Assembly (NCBI GenBank): GCA_963920635.1
Contig: OY987308.1
Location: 22,473,096 to 22,537,095 of the forward strand
Direction of reading: 5' to 3'
Source: Pseudeuparius sepicola
Lineage: Eukaryota > Arthropoda > Insecta > Coleoptera > Anthribidae
Length of the DNA: 64,000 nt
In this document: positions 45,908-59,995 of the stretch, in pieces
Layout: each line of letters starts with the position of its first letter
Position numbering within the stretch: the first letter of the stretch is position 1
The notes under the pieces: generated by a model
Databases searched by the model: none
What the model was told of the DNA's origin: nothing
What the model saw: only the letters and a program-made list of their open reading frames with translations
Program-made: the position numbers and the translations under genes

Positions 45908-46617
45908 TACACGGTGTAAATAAGTGCGACAAACTTTAAGGGGTGATTCTACATGAAAAAATAATGACAGTTTGCTATATAAACGTAGGTCCGCAAATGC
46001 TTCGTTTCCGATATACAGGGAGTCAAAGTTTAAAAAAAAAATGATAATTTAATTATTGCGCTAAAACGGATTAAGATATTCAAATGAAATTTTGTGGGTA
46101 TTAAGAGGACTAGAAAGCGCATTTTTTGACAACCGATTAAAAATTGTATGTTAATCAGTGGCGTGCATAGGGGTAATGGCCTCGATATTTTTAAGAAAAT
46201 AAATGATACGCCACTGAGATAATTTAAAATAAATTTATTTTTAAAATCATCGTTTAATTAGTGACAAAAAAGCTCTCTTACCTTTTTTTCACAGGGGCCG
46301 CCATTTTTATGCAAAAAAAATAAAACAACATAACGCGTATTTTTAATTTCTATTACAACAATATCAAAAACTTATCCTATACAGCAACAATAAATCAAAA
46401 CAACAAAGGAAAATAAAAATATCTCAAATAAAACATTTTTAGTTAGGTGCGCATAGCTATAACAATAAATAAAATATCATTTAAAAAAAACCATGACTCC
46501 CTGTATATCGGAAACACGAAGCATTTGCGGACCTACGTGTATATAGCAAACTGTCATTATTTTTTCATGTAGAATCACCCCTTAAAGTTTGTCGCACTTA
46601 TTTACTAACACCCTGTA
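45908..46617. mobile_element. 0.71 kb fold-back, TA-CACGGTG / CACCCTG-TA ends
   Basis: The arms mirror each other over about 150-200 bases, including GTGCGACAAACTTTAAGGGG at 45926 and its complement near 46570. A second CAGGGAGTC motif inside each arm is also mirrored. The middle is AT-rich with no recognised coding. Confidence 0.82.
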
Positions 46618-48759
46618 TATACAAGGTTTTGTGTTTCAAAGAAAAAAAATTGTGGATACTGTAAAAGAAAGTACAGTTATTGGTTGGCTTATTAGGTATA
46701 TAGGAATTCAAATTAGGAAAAAACATATTTATAAAATTGTACAAAATTATTTATATCTGTTTTGTTGTTAAAATTATTCCCTAATGAATTAATATAACAG
46801 GCTTCAAGGAAAAGTATTTTCCAGTAATTTCTATTTTTGCCCCCAATTTTCCTTGCCTTACCAAAAATTGTAAATGAACTAGAAGAATTCAAATATTAGG
46901 ACATAGGCATGAATTTACCTACCCTACAGAGTATGTCTTGAAATTTAATAAAAGGGTAGTTTTTCCATAAAATACAGAAATTGATGGAATAGGCAAAAAT
47001 GGCAGAAAATGGATGAAAAAAAGCATCCATCTTCCAACGTACAATAATCTAATATTCATGATCGCAACCTTCCCATCCATGTTCCCAAACTTGAGGAGTA
47101 TTAGAATGTCCCCTGACTATAACTTTAAGAAGTAAACTTTTAACAGAACAAGGGTGCTTTTCCGGGGAAATCAATTAATTAACCAAGGGTAAGGGGCAGG
47201 ACACAGAATGTTAATTAATAGGGGAGGCATGGGGGTATATACAGTGTCCTCAAAAAAGTTTTACTTGATTAATGATTTACTTTGAAATCCAACTTTGGGG
47301 TTACTTTTTGCTTTAAAAAAATGTGGTCACGTGACTATATCTGTCGAAAATGACATTTAAAATTAAAAGTTTTCTTTTTTGACATTCTTAATAATGTTGA
47401 ACTTTCCGACAATTTTAAAAACTTGTAACTGCATAAATATTATTTTATATCACTAGCTTTATAATTCTGTTCTCTTTTTATTGCTAAATTCGATATGACT
47501 ATCTGTTTTTTTTTTAAGAAAATGATATTAACGCTTTAAAATTCTGTTAATATTTACATTGCCTACTTGCTTACCTTATTTTAATCCTTGATTTGGGAAC
47601 ACTTAGGTCAGGTATAAAAATGAATTAATACCTCATTTAGTCCTTTACTATTATGACGACGCGATAAACAATGGTTTTCATAAAATATAAAATTCAAAAT
47701 CGTTTGGAACCCCTCAATAACTTTGATAAAATTACAAATTTTGAAATGTAAACAAAACTCCAGCTGATATTATTTGACTAGTGACATATCAAATCACAAA
47801 ATAATAAGATTAGGTCTCCAGTCCAAGTCCGTACCACATGATAAAAAAAACGAATGAAAATGTTCGGCTCGTTATTATGACGTCAACACGCGGTCGGGTC
47901 CCGAACGCAAATTCAAATAAATTCAAATTTTATTTTAAAAATTCTAACTTCGTGGATACTTATTCGGGAAATAAAAAATGGTTAAAGCTATCTTAGGACT
48001 TGATGAATCAAGTTATGCGCAATTTATTTGAAAATTTGATTAGAGGAAACTACCCTATTGGTTAAAAATAAAAAATACAAGCAAAATATAAAGTTTTTCT
48101 GGCTTTCTAGGGAGGGGAGAGTGTGCCTGATTTTTTTCTACATTACTCGCTTTTTGTCATGACAACCGCAAACCGTCGAGTAGAACAAACTTACACCCCT
48201 CGAGCCACACACATCAACATAAATTTCGCTTGCTCGACAGAGTGAAAAAAAAAATGCTTTGGAGCCTCAGCCCAACAATATCGTATGCTATTTGCCTCCA
48301 TATATTATACCCGCCTTTCCTCTCAATATTTCTGGACGATATTTCAAAGGGACGTGTTTTAACTCGTCAATTTGCTATATATGGAACGGCGGATATAATA
48401 TTATGGATAAGGGTCCTCGGTAAAAAAGAAAGGGTTGGATTTATGTTAACTTGATGGGTTTACGATATCTCGATGAAAATGACAGGGTTGGCTTTCAAAG
48501 CCTTATTGACCAGTAATGACTAATAATGAAAAAAACGTAGGTAGTCAAAGTTTTTTAGTTTAAATCGCGACTTAGCTACCTATTTTACCTTTTATGGTTT
48601 TGAAAAAAAAATGCCTAATATGACTTTCGGATTTTTAGGTGGCTTTGACTTTGGAGTGCGCAACTAGTTTTTTGGAAATAAGTAGGCAACAGTGTCATCT
48701 ACCATTGGTAAAAATTTCGTTCTGGTCGGTTAAAAATTAAAGACATTATAAGGTTTTTT
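46618..48759. other. No gene seen
   Basis: About 2.1 kb of AT-rich DNA. A lone Tc1-like end at 47238 (TACAGTGTCCTC). The 74-codon frame at 48230-48454 has no recognised feature. Confidence 0.5.
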
Positions 48760-49854
48760 CCACACCTTCTCAAGCTTACAAGCCGTGAGCAAACATGTGG
48801 CAACGCCGCAGCGGGACGGTTCAACAGGTCTATGCAATATAGAGCAGTCTGCACTTTGGCTTAGTTTATCTTTTCTAATAAATGTTCAACCATTTTTAAT
48901 TATAATTAGATGCATTTGTGAACTTTGTTTCAATAATTGGGTACCTAAGTAAGTACTTACGTTTGTTTAACAGACAATAAAAGCAGTAACAAGTAACAAA
49001 ATATATACAGAAGTATACGTATTTATAATAAGTACGATTCCTGGTGTGGATAGGTACATTTTCGACAAATAATATGGTAAATTTGGGCAAATAGAGGGGA
49101 TTACATCTTGTTGTAAGTCGAATTTTTGCGAGAATTTTTCGCAAATTGCGCCATCAGGCAAATAATGATTACCTATCTTCCCTTATGGCTAAATTTTCAT
49201 AAAAATACAAACAAGTGAACAGAAAACAGCATGTTGTGAAGGAGAGTAATCTCTTCTGATTGAAATGGCAGTTAGGGTTTATTTCATAATACATTCAACT
49301 AAATTATCTTTTGACATAACATTAGGCAAATAAATTTTTGCAACAATACTAAACAATGGTTGGATTGTTAGAAACCTCCTTCAATTTTAAAGGGTACTTT
49401 AGTTTGTCTATGCAATTGGCTCTTAATCATTTTATTCGTCCTTTAGAAAGCCCAAAACGAATACAAGTTGACCGCTTGCTGTCAAGCAAAGAAAACCTAG
49501 CTACCTACTTCAAGTTATTATTGCGATTTGACTTACAGACAGGAGGTAGTTCTAGCTTCCCTCGACGGTTCTAGGCACCTCGAGGCTTCGAACTTTTAGA
49601 GAAATGTTTCATTTTTTCTCAACAAAACAAATTTATAAAAAAGCTGTCGCCAGCACTTCGGGCTGTCTGTTTCCACCGAGAGACACACTGCCTCGTCGTA
49701 GCAATCTGGCGACGATAGCACTACCCGCACTACACAAATTAATTCTGGTAAATTTCTTGTAAAATCAACTGACAGGGAGTGACAGGCCACGCCGCGCAGA
49801 CCCGCAAGCCATGTTGCCAGCTTTCTCAACTTCAGGGCTTACCTAGAGCCGGCT
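48760..49854 (+). repeat. ~1.06 kb dispersed direct repeat F, copy 2
   Basis: Same text as copy 1 with an extra ~55 bases near 49110-49165 (AATTTTTGCGAGAATTTTTC). Open frames here (49596-49829 minus, 77 codons) are broken in copy 1, so they are not genes. Confidence 0.72.
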
Positions 49855-50223
49855 GCGTTTTTTCACTATAAAGTGAGAACTCTGTATATTATGCAATCAT
49901 AGCTTTCCTGAGAAAACCGTATCTCTTACAGGGTGTTCGAACTTTGAACATGAAAGTTAAAAATCTCCATATTATCTCCATAGGAACTAGAAAAATTTAC
50001 CATTTTACAAACCGTCAGGAAATCAAGGACATATTACGCTTTTAAACAACTTGTACTATTTTTGGTATCAGATGGAACCAGTTCAAAAGCCGATGCGTGA
50101 ATCGCGTGTAACCTAATTGCTGTTTTATTCAAACACAAGTATAGATTACTTTTATCGTCAATCAGAACGACAAGCAAAAAACTGATAAAAGTGTTGGAAC
50201 CTGTGTTATAATAGTATATTTCA

Positions 50224-50820
50224 TTAAGAGTCTGGAAATAAGAATTTTTCCGTGCGCGCGTGACAAATTCCCGTGTGAGGCGCAGCCGAACACGGGAAGT
50301 CATGCAAGCACGGAAGAATCTATTTCTGGACGTGTAATGAACGATATTTTTTATCATACTTCTTTGAAAACGGAAACTTCAAACATTTTATCGGCATATT
50401 ATAATAAATTTAATTGACAAAAAATAAACAATGCAGACAATATAGTGTTTGGTATGTATGATGCGTTTCCATGGTTACTCTCAATTTATTTCAAAGGTGC
50501 TTTGTTGTAAATTAGTTATTGTCAGATAAGGTGAATAAAACGTCAAAAATATTACAGAAATGTATCTAAATATCGAAACACTTACCAATTAAAATACAAA
50601 ATAGGTATATGTTAAATATCAGAGAGCATATAGAGTTTCTTAAATTTAGTTTACTTTGCTGTATATTTCTATTTTAAAGCCATATATTTGGTATTTTTAT
50701 TCAGGGCACGGAAAGTTTTTCCATGCTCTGTTTCCGTGCGCTAGCCCGAAAAACCCCATCTTTCATTATTGCTAAAACAGATGAAAATAAGGTGTTTTCA
50801 AGTATGTATAATAAAAAATA
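50224..50820. repeat. Hairpin-rich repeat family D, copy 3 (reversed)
   Basis: Reverse orientation: starts GAGTCTGGAAATAAG, distal stem at 50248-50318, then the body, ending CTTGAAAACACC-type text and ATGTATAATAAAAAAT. Confidence 0.75.
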
Positions 50821-53053
50821 AATTCCTTAACCCGTAGTTACGAAATAGATACATTTATAATAGTTTGTGAGCTCTTTGCAATCAACTAATGGCTATCTCG
50901 GTGTAATTCCAATTAATTAAATCCTGAAACTTTCCCCGACACTTCCGACAAACAAACATCTGGAATTTAGGCATCCGGTAAAATTAAGCGTTTAATAAAC
51001 TAATAGTCATAGCATGCTCAATAGCGCGATCGGAAACCAATTCCCAGATAACCTCAAAGTTTTATTAATTAACTATTTTCGTTTCCTATTGTTTCTTTCT
51101 ATTCTATACATTATTGCTTTTGCTTCTCTGTACAGATTATCCACCTCTTCTGTGATTTCTAGCGAGTCAAGTTTGTCAAGCCATTACTTTGGTACATTCA
51201 CGTTTTAATTATACGTAACCTCTATAATTAAAACTCATTTTCATTATAATACCCAATGAAAATTTCGCTCGTTTCTTGCAGACTGTGTTCCAACCACAAA
51301 AAAAAACGATTACAACGGGCCTATCGACCTATTCGTTAGATTAGAAACAAACGTGTTAAAATTATACAACCAGATATACTAATGATAAGTAGTGTCAACT
51401 GTTTGCTGACTCCTTGTGGAGACGAACTTAAGAAAACTCGATTATTTTGCATGTGCCCCAATAGTTTGCGCAAACTACAATTTTATTAACTTGGTAACAG
51501 GCACTAACTTGTTTATTAAGTTTATAAACCATGCCATGCCAGCAACAGATGGATGGAAAGCTAAACTTGCATATACAGAATGTTTGATAAATAATGCCCT
51601 CACTTCTAAGGGTTAGTAAATTGTAAGTGTTATGTTTTGAGAATAAATAATATGCTATATTATGCTGCATGATGTTGAACAATCATTATTAGGGTCCAAG
51701 TATATGTAGGTTTAATTCTTAGACAAGGAAAGGGGGAGGACACCTAACAGCGCTCGCGGCCGTGTTACAGACTGCCACATCGCACCACAGGCCAGTGGCG
51801 TAGCATGAAACGCATTCTTAGCCAATATCACAAAAATGTTAAAAATAAAAAGGTAGTTAATTTTGACTTACATGTAATTTGAAATATTGGTATTATTTGC
51901 AGATAATTTCCCAAATGTAAAGCTAGTGTCAAGTGCTGAAATTTATTCATTTGCGGCAAATTCGGATCAATCAAAATAAAATAAATAATGCACGCCCATG
52001 GAAACCAGCTTATATTTTATGAAACTCTCATATCAATTAAGAAATTTTCAATAAAAACGATGTTAAAAAATAATTATATTGGTCCCATTTACAAACAATG
52101 CACTTTATCATACTAAAAGGTAGACGGAATTTGAAGAAGTTATATTGAGAGAAAATAATGTTTTGGGGCATCTTTCAAAGGTAGATTTACCTGTGAAACG
52201 AAATCCCGGGCTCTTGCTTTTCACTTCTGCCTTTGCAACCAAACTCTGAACAATTCACAATCGTAAGAGCATATTTTCCCCTTAATCACTGTTACTTTTA
52301 ATTCACAAATTCACGAAATTAACTCACAACGTACTCGCTTTGTCTGCCACATATAAAATGGCCGCCGTTCAAAACGACGTAACAAAATCTATACACGGCA
52401 GGGTAGGCAGGCGCGGTGTCCTCTGTATCAGATTATTTTGAGTATTGATAGGTGAAAAAGTAAAAATTAAAAGATAGGAAATTATTTCTGAATTATTAAA
52501 ATGGTTTAAAGTATAGTACTAAAATGAGGATTTTTAATACTTGTACTACAATGAGGTTCATTATGATACAGAATAAATGCAGCTTGATGTATCTGTTTTT
52601 GTTTTATGCGTAGAAAAACTAAGACAGGGTCATTGCACCTACGATAAATTCTAGTTGAAGGAAGAAATTTTGGCCAGCGGAACTGCGTTCACAGACAAGC
52701 GCGATCAAGAATTAAATTTTCCCGCATCACCCGAACAAACCATACGCAAACATAAAAGGCAAATCGCGTCAATATAGAATGTTTGCCGACGTATACGCGG
52801 GCATGCCAGGGAAAACAAGCGAATATCGCTGTACGGGCCTCGCTGATCAGATTAACCGACGAGGTTCGGCAGAACCGAGTCCGGTTTATTAGCAATCCAG
52901 ACCGTGTATACATGAAAAGTCCCAATATGTGGGGAAATATGCGGGAAATATGCTGGGAGTGCCGCGGGCGTGTTCATAGGTATTTTTTGTAGCTCTTACG
53001 ATTTAATTTTTGTTACCAACTCGATTATTATTTGCATATTAATATTATCTATG
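50821..53053. other. No gene seen
   Basis: Mostly AT-rich. 52660-52980 is GC-richer with overlapping short frames on both strands (52689-52925 minus, 52783-52992 plus); neither shows a known domain. No TM6/TM7 receptor exon was found here. Confidence 0.5.
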
Positions 53054-53491
53054 AATAAAGAATCCTAGGAAGGAGTCAAAGCTCTTTGTGTATTATAAAA
53101 TACGTGAGACGGAAATCGCCATGGGTAGTAACCAAGTTTTGACACGATATTTTGATATCTGACGCGGTGATAGGTGTCAGATGTGGTATTTAGATACATT
53201 TTCGAGTTATTATGGGTCTTGTGGCACTTCCCTGACCGCCAAAACTAAAATGTTTGAGGATAATAATCCATCGGTAAGTAATTTTGTAATTTAAATTAAC
53301 TTTTGAAGCCATGCACCAAAGTGGCATAGGCGTTTGTGTATAAAATACATAAACGTGCCTTATAATTTTTTGCCTATATTGTAGGTACTGATTTCACGAA
53401 AAATGAGGATTTCTGCCTCGATTAGTTTGTAAAAAAAATTCAAAGGTTCCAGCCAATGTAAAAAAAATGCTCCTTCCTGAGGTTCTTTATT
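53054..53491 (+). mobile_element. Family C MITE, both ends present
   Basis: The best copy for defining the ends: AATAAAGAATCCTAGGAAGG on the left and CCTTCCTGAGGTTCTTTATT on the right, about 438 bases. No coding sequence is recognised. Confidence 0.85.
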
Positions 53492-53683
53492 CAAAGATTA
53501 TTATTCGTTCCTAGAACAATCATAACCTCTTTGAATTGCAGTAGGTACCCCCAACATAATCTGGGTTTAATTGTTAACATTTATTTAATATTAATAATTA
53601 ATCTAATTATTATAATGCTTTATTAATATTTATATATAGTCTCTGTCTCTACGTTATTTAACCCTACGCTAGGCCGCATACTA

Positions 53684-54591
53684 TACAGTGTGATCATTTA
53701 AGTGTGCAACATATAGGATTTTTTTTATTAATTGCACAACCAAAATACAAACATTGCCGAAAGTTGATGCATGTTCAATAATCATGTTAGGTGCACTTAG
53801 AATAGTTGCAAGTTAAACAGCATACAGGGCAGGTCAAAAAATATAAAAATTAAACAAGAGTAAAGTACCCTTATTTCAAAAAATTCAGCAAAAGGTTAGT
53901 AAGAAAAGTTGTTTAGAATTAAAAGCTAGGCCTAAATACCAAAACATAGCCTCCTAAGAAAAAAAAAGTTTTCGTCAATTAATTTCCACAATTTCTTCAT
54001 AATCATTTAAAATAAAAATTGTGCACCTTAAATTACAGTTTTTTTAATATACACATTATCATTACTAATGTTCTACCTTGTTCAGAAGAATTTTTGCGAA
54101 ATTTTAAAGTTTTGTTTAATATCGTTGCAACAAACATGAAATTTGTGATTCCCTAAAAAATTAAAAATCTAAGTTAATTTTACAAATATGCTTGAGTTTG
54201 AACAAAGTTATGCTTAATTGATTTAATTCTGATTGATTTATGAAATTGTGTAGGGTGGATATTAAAATATTTTTTTAGGAAATTATTAATGTTATTCAAA
54301 AAATATATACTTTTCTTAGGAGGCCATGTTTTGGTATTTAGGCATAACTTTTAGTTCTAGACAACTTTTCTTAATAACATTTTGCGGAATTTTCTGAATA
54401 AAGGGTACTTTACTCTTGTACAATTTTTATATTTTTTTACCTCCCATGAATGCTGTTTGACTTGCAACAATTCTAAGTGCGCCTAATATGATTATCGGAC
54501 ATGCACCAACTTTCGGGAATATTTGTATTATCGTTGGGAAACTAATAAAAAAAAAATCCCATATTTTGCACACTTAAATGACCACACTGTA
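53684..54591. mobile_element. Fold-back, Tc1/mariner-type MITE, complete copy
   Basis: Both ends are intact: TA-CAGTGTGATCATTTAAG on the left and CTTAAATGACCACACTG-TA on the right, with arms of about 400 bases. The TA flanks are the likely target duplication. It is the same family as 2296-3146 and defines that family's termini. Confidence 0.85.
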
Positions 54592-57500
54592 TAGTGCCAC
54601 CAAAATTTGTCTTTAATGAAAAGAGCACAAACTAAGACCGTATAAAAAACTGTATAAAAAGAGTGTCGCGCAGAGATTAAACGAGGCACTTATATTAAAA
54701 CGGCCGCTTATATATTATGTTTTTGCGGGGAAATCTCTTTAAAATTTTAACAGGATTGCGCGAACTGCCGCAGGGTACGCTGCTAATCCAGTTTAGGAAA
54801 ACATCATAGTAACGGCACCCTTAGGTTTAAACGATTTTTATAACACGAGTATAATAATGAGAGAGGTCCAAGCACAGTATAACCAGTAGCCTGGCCCGTT
54901 TCTACTAAACTACTAATCTCGGTAATTACAATAATCAAATAATCAAGTTATCGATCCCGTCAGAATAAAATAAAAGGCGAATAGCTTGGTCTAGACAAAC
55001 ACTTTTAAATGGACAAATAAAGAAAGAACTTCAACTCCTGTACATCAGTAACAATCTTTGAATGAAGAATCTCAGGAAAGGAAGGAGTCAAAGCTCTATG
55101 ATGTGTACTATAAAATACGTGAGACCGAAATCGCCCTGTGTATGGTATTTAGATACTATTTCGAGTGATTATGCTTAGCTGTGCGGCTTGTGGCACTTCC
55201 CTGACCGCCAAAACTAAAATGTTTGAGGATAATAATCCATCGGTAAGTAATTTTGTAATTTAAATTAACTTTTGAGGCCATGCACCAAAGTGGCATATGC
55301 GTTTGTGTAGGTACCTACTTCTTCATAATTATAATTACTGTATTATCAAAGATTCCTAAAGTTAAATACATAAACGTACCATATAATTTTTTGCCCGTAT
55401 TGTAGGTAGGTAGCGATTTCACGAAAAATGAGGATTTCTGCCTAGATTAGTTTGTCGAAACTGGGGTCCTGGGTTATTAAGTTCAAATGGTAATATATTT
55501 TGACACAAACTCCTCAAAAGTTCGTTTTCGCCAGACAATTGAACAACCCCAACGATTTCACGGCTCTGCCCTTTGCGAAACTTTTGCCCAATTTGCGTTT
55601 CCCCCTATATGAATGTAACTTGGTTAAAAGGTTGGGGTCCTTATCTGGTTAATAACGGGTAAAACAGCAACATTAGGCGTTAAGTATTTTGCGGGAGACT
55701 CTGCGATGTAGCGGTTGCCTTAACGTTTTTCTTTTTGAATTACCAAAAGTTGTAAATATGGGAATTATTGTAGAAAATGGATGTGTTCAGAAAAACAATC
55801 GATGCCGCGTTTCGGAGACACAGACTAAACTTGTATTTTTTTATACGAAACATCCTGTATATTTTCGAATTTCGAAATATCAAATGCATATCTGTCATTG
55901 CAAGACAATTTTCTACATTTCTTATATATTTGCAATTTTTCTAAATTGAACAAGTTAAGCGGGTAGAATGTTAGATACCTACGTGCCAACCGTACAGGTT
56001 GTTAACATTTTTTAGCAAACAATTTGTCTAAACACTCATACTTGCGGCACTGGTCAGGTTAGAAAGTAGACATTAACAAATCTCTCGCTCCACTATACAG
56101 GGTGTCCCGTGGTACATAGAGCAACTTCATATACCGGTCAATAATTCTCGATGGTTACTGAAGTTCATTTTTTGAAATTTATGGCTACATCTCCCAAACT
56201 AATCGAGCTCTCAATTGACATTCTTCATGACATTTTTCATAATTATAAAATCAACCGTTTGCGTTGAAATTAGCAAAACACCTGATAACTCAGTTAAAGT
56301 AAATTTTTTACATACCGCTTCCTAATGTTAGATCAACTGTACATTAAAAATGAAACAAACATTGCCAAACTGATTGAATAGTGGTACATCCGGTATAGAT
56401 ACAATATTAGATCTCGTACTACAGCTTCCCATATAGGTACATAAAATAAAGTTTCATAAAAATAAGTGCCAGGATGCCTTGTACAATATTTCATCCTCAT
56501 CCACTTCAATCCTTCCTAGGCATTCACTTTGTCAGTAGAGTTTCTTTGTTCTTTCTAACTAGATTTCATAGGGCGAGAACTGGTGTAGTTTAGAGGCAGA
56601 TCTTCTATAAAATAAATCTGGAGTACAGAATTTTATCCCAAGAGGGTGAGGGTGAAAATATTTAGTGTGTTTGAAAATTTGACTATATGGGTTCCCATTT
56701 TTCGATTACTATGGTGGACAATAAATCACACTTACATAGCATTGAGTAAAGGAATAAATAATAGACAGAATTATCTAAACAATTGAATTTAAATTTTTCA
56801 AAAATAATGATTAATATACAAAAAAATATTACGACATACCGTCAAGGTTATCAATAACTAATACATGTTGTATCTTTACAACCCCATTATTTTATTATTA
56901 TACTAAAGGGCGTACACTCTAATGCAATAATATTTAAAAAAAACTCTTGGAGACTGTAGGACCCAGCCTTTAAAAAGGATATTAGAAAGCTATTCAAATA
57001 TCTCCAACTTCAGTTACTTTAATATAGTCCCGTTAATTGCAGCAGTATTTACTTCATATTCGATTCCTTCTTCTCTAGATTAAACTGCTGAATTTAATTT
57101 CTTTGGTATCTAAAATGGCTTTTGTAAATTACAGTGTGGCATACAATTGAAGTATTTTTACCTTTGAAATACAGGGTGAGTCAGAATGTATAGTAAATAC
57201 TTTAAAGGGGTGTTCGGCAGGTGGTTTTAAGGGGGGTCTTTCATATAAAAATTTTCGATTTGGGCTTTCCTTGCCGAGTTATTCGGGTCTACAGTATGTT
57301 TTTTATTTATATCTGAATAACGGCGCTACTTAAAAATTTGAAATTTGGTATGTGTTATCTACTTACTGGAACACGCCTTAGGGTAGTTTATTCATTTGCA
57401 CAGTGCCCTGAAGATTCCGGTAGATTATAAAAAATTAAATCCTCGGCGCTAAGGCATTTTCCACCGTTCTCATAAAACTTTGTCGAACTTCTGGAATTAG

Positions 57501-57744
57501 CGAATACCGAACCTGGTCGACGTCGCTGGCGGTTCTAAAAACGATTATGTTAATTGCTCGAAATCATGACAAAAAACTTTTCGGTGGGGGGGGGGGGGCT
57601 TTTAGGAGGATTAAAAAGTTCAACTGGCGGCGATGCCTTTCGGGCCTAGCCAAATTTCTCTAGACGCATTTAAAAGCTTTATAAATTAACTGTTTTTTTT
57701 TTCAAACCATATACCCAATAAATTATCTATAATATTATTTTTCC
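54592..57744. other. No gene seen outside the family C copy
   Basis: Lone fold-back ends occur at 56096 (TACAGGGTGTCCCGTGG) and 57169 (TACAGGGTGAGTCAG). Otherwise unassigned AT-rich DNA. Confidence 0.5.
55058..55465 (+). mobile_element. Family C MITE, partial
   Basis: The left end AGAATCTCAGGAAAGGAAGG has a small insertion and part of the left arm is deleted. The core matches the other copies; the right end is lost after AGTTTGTCGAAAC. Confidence 0.75.
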
Positions 57745-58105
57745 CGACCAACAAAGGCCCATTTAACTTTTCGTACACATTACGAAATTGTTACCTGTAG
57801 CAGCGCAATCTTTCAGTATAAATATTTTAGTAGGTTTGAATATCAATCTATTTTTCATGGAGGCTGCACAACAGGCAGCAGTTTGGAGTTTCTGTAGGGA
57901 AGCGCCGTGCCCCGTCATACTTGACCTAGGTAGAGCGATCGTCGAAGGGTGATCCCTTATGAATAATTTTTTGCCTAATAAAACATTTTTTTATTTAAAA
58001 AAATATGTGCCTCCGCCCTGAAGTTCATTTTATGACATGTGGTTTATTCTAAATTCCACATGAATCATAAAAATTCGAACTTCAGTGTGCCTTCTTACAT
58101 AAATA
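57745..58105. repeat. Dispersed repeat family A, copy 4 (reversed)
   Basis: Reverse-oriented. Starts at CCGACCAACAAAGGCCCATT and ends with the palindromic part GAACTTCAGTGTGCC. The shared frame reads on the + strand here, with one stop near its end. Confidence 0.75.
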
Positions 58106-58148
58106 ACTATTATACTATTCAATTTATCGTTGCCGATTTGTGTGTGTA

Positions 58149-59098
58149 TACAGGGTGATTCAGTTTTATTCTGCGACCCATCAACAGGTGATAGAAAACC
58201 AAAAAATAACTGTACTTTCTTCTATAAACTGTATCATTTTAAGGCCTTATAAAAAGTTACAAGGTGTTAAAGTTGTAAGAAATATGTGGAATTTATTGAA
58301 TATTTACCAAACTAGTTGAGATATTTAAGTCATATTTGGTAAACGTTACAACGGCATGGGTTAGCATATAACCTGTTAATATCAAACACCTTGAACAACC
58401 AGTGGCGTAGACGTGGGTAATTAGTATAATTGTTTTTAGAAAAAAAAAGAATCACCTTGTATAGCAATAAAATGTATTCAATTTCTTATGTAAATTTTAA
58501 ACAAAAATGCCCTCTTGCTAATTTTTTGTATGTGTCATGGTTTCGTGGCAAATTTGATTTTTTGTATTATTTCGGGGTATTTCTGAAAAATTATCTAAAA
58601 AATTTGCTCCATAAGTATCACTTAAACTAGAAATAATATGTTTGCTACCAGAAATAAAGTACCTTTTTTCAATAAACTTACCTATTTAGGGCTATACTTT
58701 TGAAGAAACAGGGTCTAACACATTTAAGGAAGATACAATTAATGTTACGCTTTGTATCTTGAAAAGTAAAACCTTGAATGGGTAAGTTTATTGGAAAAAG
58801 TTACTGTATGTAATCTTGATCTTTAAAACGATCTTAGATCTTTAAAATGATCTAAGATCGTTGATATTAACAGGTTTTATGCTAGCCCATGCCGTTATAA
58901 CGTGTACCAAATATGACTTAAGTATCTCAACTAGTTTGGTAAATATTCAATAAAGACCACATCTTTCTTAAAATTTTAGCACCCTGTAACTTTTTAATAA
59001 GGCTTTAAAATGATATAGTTTATAAAAGAAAGTGCGGTTATTTTTTGGTTTTCTATCTCCTGTTGAAGTGTCGCAGAATAGAACTGAATCACCCTGTA
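58149..59098. mobile_element. 0.95 kb fold-back with a GATCT minisatellite at its centre
   Basis: Ends are TA-CAGGGTGATTCAGTTTTA (58149) and the complement ending CACCCTG-TA (59098). The arms mirror over about 280 bases. Near the centre, 58811-58862 carries about two units of the 19-bp repeat that forms the arms of the 10.3-12.0 kb element. Confidence 0.83.
58811..58862. repeat. 19-bp GATCT repeat, short array
   Basis: Two to three units of AACGATCTTAGATCTTTAA at the core of a fold-back, identical in type to the arms at 10.3-12.0 kb. Confidence 0.75.
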
Positions 59099-59995
59099 TA
59101 CGAAACAAGGCCAACAACAATACTTTCTATATATTTTTTAAATTCTTATTATAAATTTGACCCCATTTGGTCAACCCCCTAGTGTAACTTAAGAGTATTA
59201 AAATTTCGTACAAATGGTTTTGAACTATGGCCAATTCGATGATACCATCCATTTTATTCTTAAAAAATACCTAATGTGGTTTTGTGATTTTTGGGTGTTT
59301 TCTTTTAATAACAGTAGGCCATTGAATAATACTATTTCAAAACATTATAACTGGAAATGTAGAGCTCTTCGAGTACTACAGGTTCAAAAAAAGTGTTTTG
59401 AAAACCGGCCCATCTTTCGAAAAATACGGAATTTTCTCGACTCAAGGTGAAACACACTGTATACTGCAGAAATATAGGTACATAAAAATGCGTCGAATCA
59501 GTATGTTTTCCTTCTATTATCAAGAAAATTGCTCCTTGACTAAATTTAGAACCTTGTGAGGACAGTATACATTCCTGAATATTATAATAAAGTCTCAATA
59601 ATACCTGCTTCAGCTTCGGTAGGCCGTACAATTATATACAGTATTTGGAAGTTTATTAAATACTAAATGAGCAAAAAGTTAATAAGGTACCTTTGAAGAC
59701 GGTTATTTCGGGAGAAGTTCAAAAGCAGCTATTAATAGTATTATCCCTTTCATCTACACATTATTGTCTTCTAGCTTTCTGTAAATAAATTAATAAAATA
59801 AATTGCGTCAAAATGTCGTCGTGAGCTAGTATGTACCTTCTTTTGTGTTCGAGATATTATACACCTATAAAAATGGATATAAAGAGGAGGAAAATGATTT
59901 CACTGTAATAGAAAACTGAATGCTGGAGTTCAGAATAGAGGGCATAAAATGGTAAAACCTGTATAAAATGTAACGATGTAAGAACAACGAAATCA
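59099..59995. other. No gene seen
   Basis: AT-rich; short mirrored frames at 59214-59631 have no recognised motif. Confidence 0.5.

Noticed and set aside
52689..52992. Overlapping frames on both strands in a GC-richer patch
   Set aside because: No domain, no splice evidence, and neither reads as a receptor TM6/TM7 exon.
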